Translations under genes and position numbers: made by a program | Assembly (NCBI GenBank): GCA_016794525.1 | Contig: JAEUJY010000154.1 | Span: forward strand, 1-64,000 | Origin: Myxococcales bacterium | GTDB taxonomy: Bacteria > Myxococcota_A > Polyangia > Haliangiales > Haliangiaceae | DNA: 64,000 bases | Direction: 5' to 3' | Shown: positions 52,352 through 62,390 of the stretch, in pieces | Layout: each line of letters begins with the position of its first letter | Numbering within the stretch: position 1 is the stretch's first letter | Notes under the pieces: generated by a model | Databases searched by the model: none | Told to the model about the DNA's origin: nothing | The model's input: only the letters and a program-made list of their open reading frames with translations

Positions 52352-52981
52352 GTGAACTTCTTCGGGCACGCGGCGGTGGCGTCGTGGCACGCGGCCGACG
52401 CGCCGTGGCTGCTCGGCGCGATGCTGCCCGACTTCGCGACGATGATCGCGGCGCGGCTGGGGCCCCAGGCCGACCCGCGGCTGGCCGAGGGCGTCGCCCA
52501 CCACCACGCCACCGACGCGGCGTTCCACCACGCGCCGGCGGTGGTCGGGCTGTTCCGCGAGGCCGAGGCGCGGCTGACCGCGCGCGGCGTGCGCCGCGGG
52601 CCGATGCGCGCGGTGGCCCACGTCGGCGTCGAGCTGCTCCTCGACGGCGTGCTGGTGCAGGACGCCGGCTACCGCGCCGCGTTCACCGCCGGCCTGGGCC
52701 ACGACGGCCCGGTGGCCTGGGCCGACGCCGACGGCGACGCCCGCTTCGCGCAGCTGCTCGACCGGTTGCGCGCGGCGCCGCCGCCCACCGATCTCGATCG
52801 CGGCGCCGGGGTGGCGCGCCGGCTCGATCGCATCCTCGGGCACCGGCCGCTGCTGGCGCCGACGCTGGCCGAGCGCCCGGCGATCGTCGGCGTGCTCGAC
52901 GAGCTGGCCGCGCGGGTCGCGGTCGCCGCGACGACCGTGCTCACCCAGGTGCGCGCGGCGATGGCCCCGCCGGCGCGGTGA
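52352..52981 (+). CDS. Possible acyl-carrier-protein phosphodiesterase-like (AcpH-type) protein
   Basis: A 209-residue protein of uncertain family. The N-terminus NFFGHAAVASWHAADAPWLLG, the GAMLPDFATMIAARLG helix, EGVAHHHATDAAFHHAPAV with clustered His, and MRAVAHVGVELLLDGVLV resemble the layout of AcpH (ACP phosphodiesterase, an HD-like fold), with the usual His-rich metal site. I start at the GTG at 52352 because it yields the AcpH-like opening and TANNNT-like boxes (TGCTAT, TATCAG) end 5-8 bases before it; the ATG at 52337 lies within a promoter box. Its 3' end overlaps the next gene by 41 bases. Confidence 0.62.
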   Translation: MNFFGHAAVASWHAADAPWLLGAMLPDFATMIAARLGPQADPRLAEGVAHHHATDAAFHHAPAVVGLFREAEARLTARGVRRGPMRAVAHVGVELLLDGVLVQDAGYRAAFTAGLGHDGPVAWADADGDARFAQLLDRLRAAPPPTDLDRGAGVARRLDRILGHRPLLAPTLAERPAIVGVLDELAARVAVAATTVLTQVRAAMAPPAR

Positions 52982-53930
52982 ACCGCCACGAGCGGTGCGG
53001 CCGCGAGTAGCCGAAGTCGGGCGGCACCGAGCGGCGGGTGGCCTCGACCGGCGCCCACTCGGCCAGCGCCCGCGGCTCGAGCTTGAACGAGCGGTGGTTG
53101 GTCGAGAACACGATCGTCCCGCCGGGCGCGGTGAGCCGGGCCACCGCGGTCAACAGCTCGACGTGATCGCGCAGCACGTCGAACGTGCCGTGCATCTTCT
53201 TCGAGTTCGAGAACGTCGGCGGATCGCACACGACCAGATCGAACTTCGGGCCGCGGTACGCGCCGAGCCACGCGTTGACGTCGGCGCGCTCGAGCGCGTG
53301 GTGGCGCAGGTCGACGCGGTTGCGCGCGAGGTTGTCGGCGGCCCAGTCGAGGTAGGTGTTCGACAGATCGACCGACACCGTCGCCGCCGCGCCGCCGGTG
53401 GCGGCGTAGACCGTGAACGCGCCGGTGTAGCAGAACAGGTTGAGCACCCGCTTGCCCGCCGCCGCCGCGCCGACCTCGCCGCGGCTGGGCCGGTGATCGA
53501 GGAACAGCCCGGTGTCGAGGTAGTCCGACAGGTTGACGTGGAAGCGGCGGCCGCCCTCCCCGACCTCGCGCCACGCGCCGGCGTCGCCCTGGCGCTGGTA
53601 CTGCGCGCCGGTCTCGCGGCGATCGGTCATGCGCCGCCGCGCGCGCGCGTGGATCGGCGCCTCGGGCGCCGCGGCGGCGATCGCCGCGACCACCGCGTCG
53701 AACCACGCCGGATCGAGCACCTCGTCGGCGCCGGCCCGCCGGCAGTCGGCGACCACCAGCGCGCCCTCGTACTCGTCGACGGTGACCGGCACGTCGGGGA
53801 TGTCGCGGTCGTACCAGCGCCAGCAGGTCACGCCCTCGCGCTTGGCCCACTTGCCGAGGTGGCGGCGGTTCTTGGCCAGGCGATCGGCCAGCATCTGCGC
53901 CGCGCGGGCGCCGTCGGCGAGCGCGGTCAC
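52941..53930 (-). CDS. Class I SAM methyltransferase, RlmK-like
   Basis: A 329-residue methyltransferase similar to the RlmK half of RlmKL (m7G2069 in 23S rRNA). LADRLAKNRRHLGKWAKREG and CWRWYDRDIPDVPVTVDEY are typical of that half; RRFHVNLSDYLDTGLFLDHR follows. The SAM motif is VLNLFCYTGAFTVYAATGG, and the catalytic loop is VVCDPPTFSNSKKMHGTFDV. The THUMP/RlmL half of the fused enzyme is missing, so it is a standalone type. GTG start complementary to 53928-53930 overlaps the upstream stop (GTGA). Stop is inside the converging gene 52352-52981, by 41 bases. Confidence 0.9.
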   Translation of the reverse strand: MTALADGARAAQMLADRLAKNRRHLGKWAKREGVTCWRWYDRDIPDVPVTVDEYEGALVVADCRRAGADEVLDPAWFDAVVAAIAAAAPEAPIHARARRRMTDRRETGAQYQRQGDAGAWREVGEGGRRFHVNLSDYLDTGLFLDHRPSRGEVGAAAAGKRVLNLFCYTGAFTVYAATGGAAATVSVDLSNTYLDWAADNLARNRVDLRHHALERADVNAWLGAYRGPKFDLVVCDPPTFSNSKKMHGTFDVLRDHVELLTAVARLTAPGGTIVFSTNHRSFKLEPRALAEWAPVEATRRSVPPDFGYSRPHRSWRFTAPAGPSPRAPG

Positions 53931-55513
53931 AGGCCCTGCACCGAGCCGTGGACCTTGACGACGTACTCGTGGGCGATCGCGCGCCGCTGCCGCGCCGGCA
54001 GCTCGACGGTCCAGCTCACCATGCCGTGGTCGCCGACGGTGCGCGCGGTGATCCGCGGCGTGCGATCGCGGATGACGCCGTCGTCGTCCTCGAGCTGCCA
54101 GGCGTCGGCCGGCCGCAGCACCACCTCGACCTTGTCGGGCAGCTCCGACACCGGGATCCGCTCGGTGACGGTGATCGTGCGCGCGGTCGCGCCCAGGTTC
54201 GACAGCCGGATCGCGATCCGGTGGCGCAGCTGGGTCCACGAGCCGAACACGCCCGGCTCGTCGCGCTTCTCGCGCGCGGTGCGCGACAGCCGCAGCGCCG
54301 GATCGGCGCCCCAGCCCAGCTCGAACCGCTCGCCGGGCGCGACGTACAGGATCGACGTGCGGCCGGTGTAGCCGCCGTCGCGCACCAGATCGACCGGCCC
54401 GGCCAGGAGCGGCGTGGCGCCGGCGTGGACCGCGCGGGTGCGCACGATCACCGCGGCGGCCAGCTCGGGGAACGCGACGTGGGCGGCCTCGACCGGCGTG
54501 GTCCACGCGCCGATGCGGACGCGGTGCGGGCGGCCGTCGGCGAGCACCGTCGCCGGCGCGCCGGCGGTCAGCACCTGCACCCGGCCGCCGTCGTCGACGC
54601 CGGGCACCTGCGCCAGCGTGCGGGCGCCGCCGAGGCCGGTCGTGGCGATGACGTCGTCGCGCACCTGCGCCATCAGCGCGCCCTTGGCCTGGACCCGCAG
54701 CGGGTCGTCGACCAGCATCGGCGGCGTCGCGCCCAGCGACGGCCGCGCGGTCGAGCAGCCGAGCTCGACGTCACGCCAGTCCTCGCCGGTGGCGTTCCAC
54801 ACGCACGCGTCGGTGGCGACCTCGAGCGTGTCGCCCTGCCAGGTGGCGGTGTGGTACGGGCGCCAGCACGCGCCGGGCACGGTGTACGCGATCGTCAGCT
54901 CGATCTCGCCGGCCGCGGCGGCCTCGAGATCGATCTCCAGCCGCGCCACCTGGCGCACCGCGCCGCGCTCGAGCTCGGCCAGCTGCGCGTCGAGCGACGC
55001 GACCAGCGCGGTGGCGTCGGCGGCGGCCTGGCGGGCGCCGGCCGCGGCCCGGTGGTGGCCGCGCGAGGCGTCGGCCAGCGCGGTGAGGCGGGCCTCGGCG
55101 TCGTCGACGGCCTCGCCCCACGCCGCGGCGCCCGCCAGCTCGAGCGTCGCGCGCACCATGACCGCGTCGATCGCGGTGGCGGCGGCCTGCTCGAGCTCGG
55201 CGCGGGCGGCGTGCGCGAGGCGCTCGGCCTCGGCCCGCTCGCGGGCGGCGCGACGCTCGGCGAGCTGCGCGGCGACCGCGCGGCCGTCGTCGCCGCCCTC
55301 GCGCCACGGCGCCACCTCGCGGCGCACCCGCACGTCGACCACCTCGGCGCCGACCGCGCGCGCGACGACCGACTTGTCGGCCAGCACCGGCGCGACGCCG
55401 TCGACCCGCAGCCGCGACGCGCCGGCCGCGACCGCGACCTTGACCCGCCGCTCGACCCGCGCCCGATCCTCGAGGACCAGCACCGCCGCCGCCGCCGCGA
55501 CCACCGGGATCAC
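53927..55513 (-). CDS. MuiA/DUF4139-family protein (second of a tandem pair)
   Basis: A 528-residue protein of the mucoidy-inhibitor A/DUF4139 type. Residues 1-150 hold the DUF4140-like strands and an Ala/Glu-rich coiled coil (ARERAEAERLAHAARAELEQ). The DUF4139 part is marked by YTVPGACWRPYHTATWQGD, ATGEDWRDVELGCSTARPSL, VAPGERFELGWGADPALRLSR and RTITVTERIPVSELPDKVEV. No signal peptide is obvious, so location is unclear. The GTG start complementary to 55511-55513 overlaps the stop of its paralogue (GTGA). Function of the family is unknown; members often occur in pairs. Confidence 0.85.
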   Translation of the reverse strand: MIPVVAAAAAVLVLEDRARVERRVKVAVAAGASRLRVDGVAPVLADKSVVARAVGAEVVDVRVRREVAPWREGGDDGRAVAAQLAERRAARERAEAERLAHAARAELEQAAATAIDAVMVRATLELAGAAAWGEAVDDAEARLTALADASRGHHRAAAGARQAAADATALVASLDAQLAELERGAVRQVARLEIDLEAAAAGEIELTIAYTVPGACWRPYHTATWQGDTLEVATDACVWNATGEDWRDVELGCSTARPSLGATPPMLVDDPLRVQAKGALMAQVRDDVIATTGLGGARTLAQVPGVDDGGRVQVLTAGAPATVLADGRPHRVRIGAWTTPVEAAHVAFPELAAAVIVRTRAVHAGATPLLAGPVDLVRDGGYTGRTSILYVAPGERFELGWGADPALRLSRTAREKRDEPGVFGSWTQLRHRIAIRLSNLGATARTITVTERIPVSELPDKVEVVLRPADAWQLEDDDGVIRDRTPRITARTVGDHGMVSWTVELPARQRRAIAHEYVVKVHGSVQGL

Positions 55514-57609
55514 GCGTCCCTCCGGTTGCCGCCGACCAGCTCGTGCTTGCTGGCGATCTTGATCGCGTAGGCGACGCGCAGGCTGCGCCGCTCGCCGGGC
55601 GCCAGCGCCAGCCGCCAGCGGTGGCCGCCGCGCAGCGCGGCGACGCCGGCCGCGGGCTCGGGCCGCCACGGCTCCCAGCCCGGGACCACCTCGTCGATCG
55701 TCACCTCGACCTCGTCGGTGTCGGGCGCCGGGATCGGCACGCGCTCGCGCACCTCGAGCGCCGCCGCCGGCCCGCCGAGGTGCTCGACGTCGATCGTCAC
55801 CTCGTGGATCAGCCGCAGCGAGCCGCGCAGCACGCCGGCGCTCTCCTCGCGGTAGCGCAGGTTGCGCGCGACCTTGACGTTGGGATCGACGCCGAGCCCG
55901 ATCTGGATCGCGCCCCCCGGCGGGGTCTCGTCGAGCGGCGCGGTCAGCACCAGCTCGTCGCGCTCGTAGACGTCGACCGGCCCGGCCAGCAGCGGCGCGT
56001 CGAGCGGGTTGACGACCGTCGCCAGGCGGTACACCTCGGGCGCGACCGCCGGCGACACGACGTGGGCGATCGTCACCGGCGCGGCGTGGCTGGCCACCGC
56101 GATCGCGTGCCACGCGCCGTCGGCGGCGACGTCGACCCGGCCGCCGGTCGCGAACGCGTAGTCGTACTGCCCGGGCCCGGGCTCGAGGCAGCCCGGCGGC
56201 AGCGGCCGCGCGCTCAGCGCCTGCCGGCGCGCCGTGGCGCTGCCGCGGCTGTGGCTCAGCACGTCGGCGGCGATCGCGCCGCGGGCGGCGGCGTCGTGGC
56301 GGCGCAGCACGCCGCGGCCGGGGGCCTCGGGCCCCGGCAGGTACAGCGCGCCGAACGCCAGCAGATCCTCGGCGGCGGTGACCGCGGTGGCCTCCTCGAC
56401 CGGCGGCGCCGCGGCCTGGCGGCGCCCGCCGCCGCCTTCGCCCTTGGCGCGGCTGCGCCGGGCGTCCTGCGCCGGCGCGTTGGCCATCATCATCGTCTTC
56501 TTCATCGGCGCCGGCGGGGCCGCGCCCGGCGCCATCGGCGCGCGCGACGCCGTCATCGGCGCGGGCATCGGCGGCGCCATCGCCGCCTCGGCCATCGGCG
56601 CCGGCGGCGGCGCGCCGGCGATCGCCCGCAGCGCGTCGAGGTTCTGCTCGCTGGTCGGCTCGTCGGCGTCGAGGTACTCGAAGATCTCTTCGCCGAGCCG
56701 CGGCGCCGGCGGCACGCCGTCGCGGAACGCCGCGTCCCAGTCGCGGTACAGCGCGTCGACGCCGACCGGCGGCGCGCGCCACCCCGCGCGCTGCGGCGCC
56801 GGCTGGGCGCGGCCGATGCGCAGCGCCGGCAGCTCGGGCAGCGCGACCTTGCGGGTCGGCGCCGCGGTCGACAGCTCGAGCTGGGCGTCGCGCCAGTCCT
56901 CCCCGGTGGCCTGGGCCACCGCCGCGCGCAGCTCGAGCCGCACCTGCCCGTCGCCCAGCCGCGCCACGTAGCTCGGCGCCCAGCGCGCGCCCGCGACCCG
57001 GTAGCGACACGCCAGCGCGCACGCGCCACCGTCGCCGTCGACCTGCACCGCCGCCACGACGGTCCGGCTGAGGCTGCCGGCGGCCAGCTCCGCCGACGAC
57101 CGCCGCCGCCACCGCTCCTCGGCCACGGCCAGCGCGCGCTGCGCGGCCTCGATCGCGCGCTCGAGCTCGGCCAGCGCCGCCTTGAGCGCCGCCCCGCGAC
57201 GGCTCGCCGCGCCGAGCACGCCCTCGCGCGCGGTGACCACGTCGCTCCACCGCGGGCGCGGCGCGCGATCCCCGGCGGGCGCCACTGGCGCCAGGCCGGC
57301 CAGCGCCGCCAGGCTGGCCTTCAGCGAGGCCCGCTCGGCGGTCAGCTCGGCCAGCCGGGTCGCGGCGGCCCGCCGATCGGCGTCGGAGCCGCCGGCGTCC
57401 GCGGTGACCACCGCCAGCGTCGAGCGCACCCCGGTCGCCCGGGCCGGACCGCTGACCTCGACCTCGAGCGAGTCCTCGTCGAGGCCGGCCGGCAGGCCGA
57501 CGAACGCGATCTCGCCGCTGGCGGTCAGCGTCGCGGATGCGATCCGCGTCACCATCGCCGCCCCCGGGTGCACCACGACGCGATCGATCCGGGACGCGAC
57601 CTCGAGCAT
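55510..57609 (-). CDS. MuiA/DUF4139-family protein (first of a tandem pair)
   Basis: A 699-residue paralogue of the downstream gene. Residues 1-90 are the DUF4140-like N-terminal domain (RIDRVVVHPGAAMVTRIAS and LPAGLDEDSLEVEVSGPAR). A coiled coil follows, then DUF4139 strands (YRVAGARWAPSYVARLGDG and ATGEDWRDAQLELSTAAPT). Residues about 330-420 are a Pro/Ala/Met-rich linker (MAEAAMAPPMPAPMTASRAP). The C-terminal domain repeats family strands ending IDVEHLGGPAAALEVRERVP. I use the ATG complementary to 57607-57609 because GAGGGAG lies about 9 bases upstream; an ATG 36 bases earlier is the alternative. Confidence 0.85.
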   Translation of the reverse strand: MLEVASRIDRVVVHPGAAMVTRIASATLTASGEIAFVGLPAGLDEDSLEVEVSGPARATGVRSTLAVVTADAGGSDADRRAAATRLAELTAERASLKASLAALAGLAPVAPAGDRAPRPRWSDVVTAREGVLGAASRRGAALKAALAELERAIEAAQRALAVAEERWRRRSSAELAAGSLSRTVVAAVQVDGDGGACALACRYRVAGARWAPSYVARLGDGQVRLELRAAVAQATGEDWRDAQLELSTAAPTRKVALPELPALRIGRAQPAPQRAGWRAPPVGVDALYRDWDAAFRDGVPPAPRLGEEIFEYLDADEPTSEQNLDALRAIAGAPPPAPMAEAAMAPPMPAPMTASRAPMAPGAAPPAPMKKTMMMANAPAQDARRSRAKGEGGGGRRQAAAPPVEEATAVTAAEDLLAFGALYLPGPEAPGRGVLRRHDAAARGAIAADVLSHSRGSATARRQALSARPLPPGCLEPGPGQYDYAFATGGRVDVAADGAWHAIAVASHAAPVTIAHVVSPAVAPEVYRLATVVNPLDAPLLAGPVDVYERDELVLTAPLDETPPGGAIQIGLGVDPNVKVARNLRYREESAGVLRGSLRLIHEVTIDVEHLGGPAAALEVRERVPIPAPDTDEVEVTIDEVVPGWEPWRPEPAAGVAALRGGHRWRLALAPGERRSLRVAYAIKIASKHELVGGNRRDA

Positions 57610-57727
57610 CGGCGTCAGGCTCCCTCGGTCTGTGACCTCGGTCAAGGCCTCGCCGGTTGCCGAGGCCCCGCACCTGTACTAGTGTCCCTGGGCGACGGCC
57701 GTCACCGTCAGGGAAGGAATACGAGAG

Positions 57728-58204
57728 ATGCTTCGCAAGATTGCCCTTGGACTCTTTGGTGCGGCCCTCCTGGCCGCGTGCGGCCACGCCGAGTACGTCA
57801 CCCAGACCCAGACCGGCGGCATCATCCGCCTGGTCGGCGACCAGGGGAAGGCGTTCGAGGACGCCCAGAAGAAGATGGCGGCCCACTGCGGGCCGAACAA
57901 CTACACCATCACGCAGCGCGGTGAAGAGGTGATCGGTCAGGACACCTTCACCAACCAGAACACCCAGTACGGCGAGGACACCGTCGCCGGCTCGGCGTCG
58001 CAGTACGACTCGAACAGCTCGAACTCGGTCGGCGCGTCGTCGACCCGCGGCGGTTCGAACACCCAGGGCGTGGTCTCGACCCGCCAGGCCACCGAGCAGC
58101 GCGTCCGCTACCTGTGCGGCCAGGTCGCGCCGCCGCCGAACCCGGGCATCGCCCCGACGACGGTCGCCCCGACGGCGCCGCCGCCGGGCTCGCCGCCGAT
58201 GTGA
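57728..58204 (+). CDS. Small lipoprotein of unknown function
   Basis: A 158-residue exported protein with lipobox ([14 protein letters not shown]). It has a motif [25 protein letters not shown] near residue 30, then a Ser/Asn/Thr-rich stretch ([19 protein letters not shown]), a second Cys in RYLCGQ, and a Pro-rich tail. The two Cys may pair. The early part resembles a short domain seen in other myxobacterial lipoproteins, but I cannot name it. GGAAGG lies upstream of the ATG and TACTAG (57677-57682) may be its -10. A strong stem-loop follows the gene. Confidence 0.75.
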   Translation: MLRKIALGLFGAALLAACGHAEYVTQTQTGGIIRLVGDQGKAFEDAQKKMAAHCGPNNYTITQRGEEVIGQDTFTNQNTQYGEDTVAGSASQYDSNSSNSVGASSTRGGSNTQGVVSTRQATEQRVRYLCGQVAPPPNPGIAPTTVAPTAPPPGSPPM

Positions 58205-58238
58205 TTCGGTCGCGCGGCCCCTCGGCCGGTTGAACGTC

Positions 58239-58265
58239 CCGAAGCCGCCCGCGTGGCGGCTTCGG
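58239..58265 (+). terminator. Rho-independent-like terminator
   Basis: CCGAAGCCGCC (58239-58249), loop CGCGT and GGCGGCTTCGG (58255-58265) form a perfect 11-bp stem 34 bases after the stop of the small lipoprotein. It is followed by TCGTTTC, a short T-rich tract. This is the best terminator in the window. Confidence 0.8.
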
Positions 58266-58326
58266 TCGTTTCGGGGCGCGTCGTCGCAGGGCAGACGATG
58301 TCGCCCGCGTGCACAGCGCGGCGCGG

Positions 58327-58332
58327 TAGGGT
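58327..58332 (+). promoter_or_regulatory. Putative leaderless -10 box (TAGGGT)
   Basis: TAGGGT ends 6 bases before the ATG at 58339. The surrounding GCGCGGTAGGGT is nearly the same as before the mutase gene (13410-13419). Confidence 0.55.
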
Positions 58333-58338
58333 TCGGCC

Positions 58339-60009
<1,671 letters not shown>

Positions 60010-60040
60010 GGGGATCGGAGCCGGGGGCGGAGCCGGACCG

Positions 60041-60070
60041 GGCACGGGCACGGGCACGGGCACGGGCACG
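60041..60070. repeat. GGCACG hexamer microsatellite
   Basis: Five perfect GGCACG copies lie in the convergent gap between the AidB-like and rubrerythrin genes. The same hexamer (as CCCGTG) occurs in the coding array at the 5' end of scpB. Confidence 0.9.
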
Positions 60071-60143
60071 GGACTGGCGGGCCGAAAATGCGAATCGGGA
60101 CCCGGCGTGCGCCGGATCCCGATGCTCGCAATCGTCGCGTCGA

Positions 60144-60566
<423 letters not shown>

Positions 60567-60622
60567 CGGATCTCTCCTGCTATCGCGCTCCAACCGAGAT
60601 CGGGCGCGTCGTGGTGTGGTGC

Positions 60623-60652
60623 TTAGGTAGCACGCTCCGCGTCGATGCGGCA
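60623..60652 (-). promoter_or_regulatory. Possible promoter/operator of the rubrerythrin gene
   Basis: TTGCCG (complement 60647-60652) and TACCTA (complement 60623-60628) are 18 bases apart. The -10 lies within a small inverted repeat GTGCT-N5-AGCAC (60618-60632), a possible operator. Leader about 50 bases with a Shine-Dalgarno sequence. Confidence 0.35.
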
Positions 60653-60661
60653 ACGTGCCGC

Positions 60662-60707
60662 CGGGTGGGCTTGTTGCCAAACCCGCCGGGTCCCCCACCC
60701 GAGACGC
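60662..60707. repeat. Inverted-repeat element related to the scoA-scoB stem-loops
   Basis: CGGGTGGG (60662-60669) and CCCACCCG (60694-60701) are perfect inverted repeats. CCCCCACCCGAGACGC (60692-60707) matches 15 of 16 bases of 10395-10410. It lies downstream of dacB and may be its 3' end structure or part of a dispersed intergenic family. Confidence 0.5.
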
Positions 60708-60731
60708 CGCGGCCCGACGCGCACGCCGCGA

Positions 60732-62390
60732 TCACGGCGTCGCGTAGGCGAGCGCGTAGCTGGCGACGATCTCCTGCAGGTGCTTGGCGTCGGGGCGCGT
60801 GCCCGGCGGCAGCTCGTTGACCAGCACGACGAACGCCAGCGGCCGCAGCCCGTCGACGCCGACCAGCCCGGCCAGGCTCGACACCGCCGCCAGCGTGCCG
60901 GTCTTGCCGCGCACCCGGCCGCGCACCGCCGGCCCGCCGAAGCGCCGGCGCAGCGTGCCGTCGACGCCGCCGATCGCCAGCGCGCTGGCCAGCTCGGGGC
61001 CGACCCGGAAGTCGCGCCACGCCGCCGCCAGCACCTTGGCCACCGCCGACGCCGGCACGCTCGTCGCGTCGTACAGCCCCGAGCCGTTCTCGACGCGCAC
61101 GCTGCCCGGCGCGACCCCCACCTCGGCCAGCATCGCCTGGACGACGGCGACGCCGTCGGCCCAGCTGCCGGGACCGCCGCCCGCCGCGGCCCGGGCCTCG
61201 GCGCCCATCGTCTTCAGCACCGTCTCGGCGAGGTAGTTGTCGCTCGACTTGACCATGTCGCGCACGACCTCGGCCAGCGGCGCGCTGTCGTGCTCGGCCA
61301 GCACGACGACCTTGTCGGTCGGTGCGATCGCGCGACGGCGGATGCCCTTGCCGCGGACCCGGATGCCGGCGTCGACCAGCGCCGCCCGCAGCGCCTCGCC
61401 GAACTGCGCCACCGGATCGTCGATGCGGCGGCGCGCGAAGTAGACGCCGTCGGCGGCCGCGATCTGCCCGCTGACGCGCAGCTCGAGGTGGTCCTTCTTG
61501 ACCTCGGTCGACACCGCGATGCGGGTGCGGCCGGTGTCGACGGTGACGACGTCGTCCTCGATCAAGCGCACGTGATCGCTGGCCGGCGGATCGAGCGACA
61601 CCGCCGCCAGGCCCAGGCCGATGCGATCGGGCACGACGATCACCGTGACCGCGTTGCGCTCGAGCGACGCGGCGCCGATCGGCGCGCGGAACCCGGCCCG
61701 CTCCTTGGGCTGATCGGCGTAGCGCGGCGGCTCCTCGACGTCGTCGAAGTAGCTGCCGTCGAAGACCAGGTCGCCGGTGACGTACTCGACGCCGCGCCAG
61801 CGCAGGTCGCGCACCAGCGTCGCGAGATCGCGGTTGGTCAACGTCGGATCGCCGCGCCCGCGCACGATCAGGTCGCCGTCGACCGTGCCGGTGGCGGCGT
61901 CGAACTTCTCGCCGTAGATCGTCGTCCGCCAGCGGAACGCCGGGCCCAGCGTGCGCAGCGCCGCGGTCGTGGTCAGCACCTTCTGCACCGACGCCAGGCT
62001 GAGCGCGCGGTCGGCGTCGTGGGACCACAGCACCTCGCCGGTGGTCACGTCGACGACGGTCGCGCCGATCGCCGCCCGGGCCAGCGCCGGGGTCGCGGCG
62101 AGCGCCTGCTCCAGCCCGGTGGCGATCCACGCCTTGCGCGCGGCGGGATCGGCCGGCGCCACCGGCAGCGCCATCCCGCCGTCGTCGCCCTCGTCGTCGT
62201 CGTCGGTCGTCGGGGGCGGCGGCGCGCCGGCGTCGGCCAGCGGGTCGGCGGCCGGCGCCGCGGCGGGATCCACGCCGGGCCCCGCGCCGGGATCCGGCGC
62301 TTGCGAGCGCGCGCCGGGCGTGACGATACTCGTGGCGCCGAGCGCGAGCACGGCCGCCACCAGCGCGCGGCGACCACCCGATGACTGCAC
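60732..62390 (-). CDS. dacB: D-alanyl-D-alanine carboxypeptidase/endopeptidase (PBP4, S13)
   Basis: A 552-residue periplasmic penicillin-binding protein. After a signal region (ALVAAVLALGATSIVTPGARS) lies an acidic/Pro linker (PPPPTTDDDDEGDDGG). The serine nucleophile is in LASVQKVLTTTAAL (SxxK, about residue 133), followed by MVKSSDNYLAETVL (SxN) and RGRVRGKTGTLAAVS (KTG). It trims peptidoglycan stem peptides. The start is a GTG complementary to 62388-62390, supported by a TAAGAT box 6 bases upstream. This start overlaps the divergent binding-protein gene by 10 bases. Confidence 0.92.
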   Translation of the reverse strand: MQSSGGRRALVAAVLALGATSIVTPGARSQAPDPGAGPGVDPAAAPAADPLADAGAPPPPTTDDDDEGDDGGMALPVAPADPAARKAWIATGLEQALAATPALARAAIGATVVDVTTGEVLWSHDADRALSLASVQKVLTTTAALRTLGPAFRWRTTIYGEKFDAATGTVDGDLIVRGRGDPTLTNRDLATLVRDLRWRGVEYVTGDLVFDGSYFDDVEEPPRYADQPKERAGFRAPIGAASLERNAVTVIVVPDRIGLGLAAVSLDPPASDHVRLIEDDVVTVDTGRTRIAVSTEVKKDHLELRVSGQIAAADGVYFARRRIDDPVAQFGEALRAALVDAGIRVRGKGIRRRAIAPTDKVVVLAEHDSAPLAEVVRDMVKSSDNYLAETVLKTMGAEARAAAGGGPGSWADGVAVVQAMLAEVGVAPGSVRVENGSGLYDATSVPASAVAKVLAAAWRDFRVGPELASALAIGGVDGTLRRRFGGPAVRGRVRGKTGTLAAVSSLAGLVGVDGLRPLAFVVLVNELPPGTRPDAKHLQEIVASYALAYATP

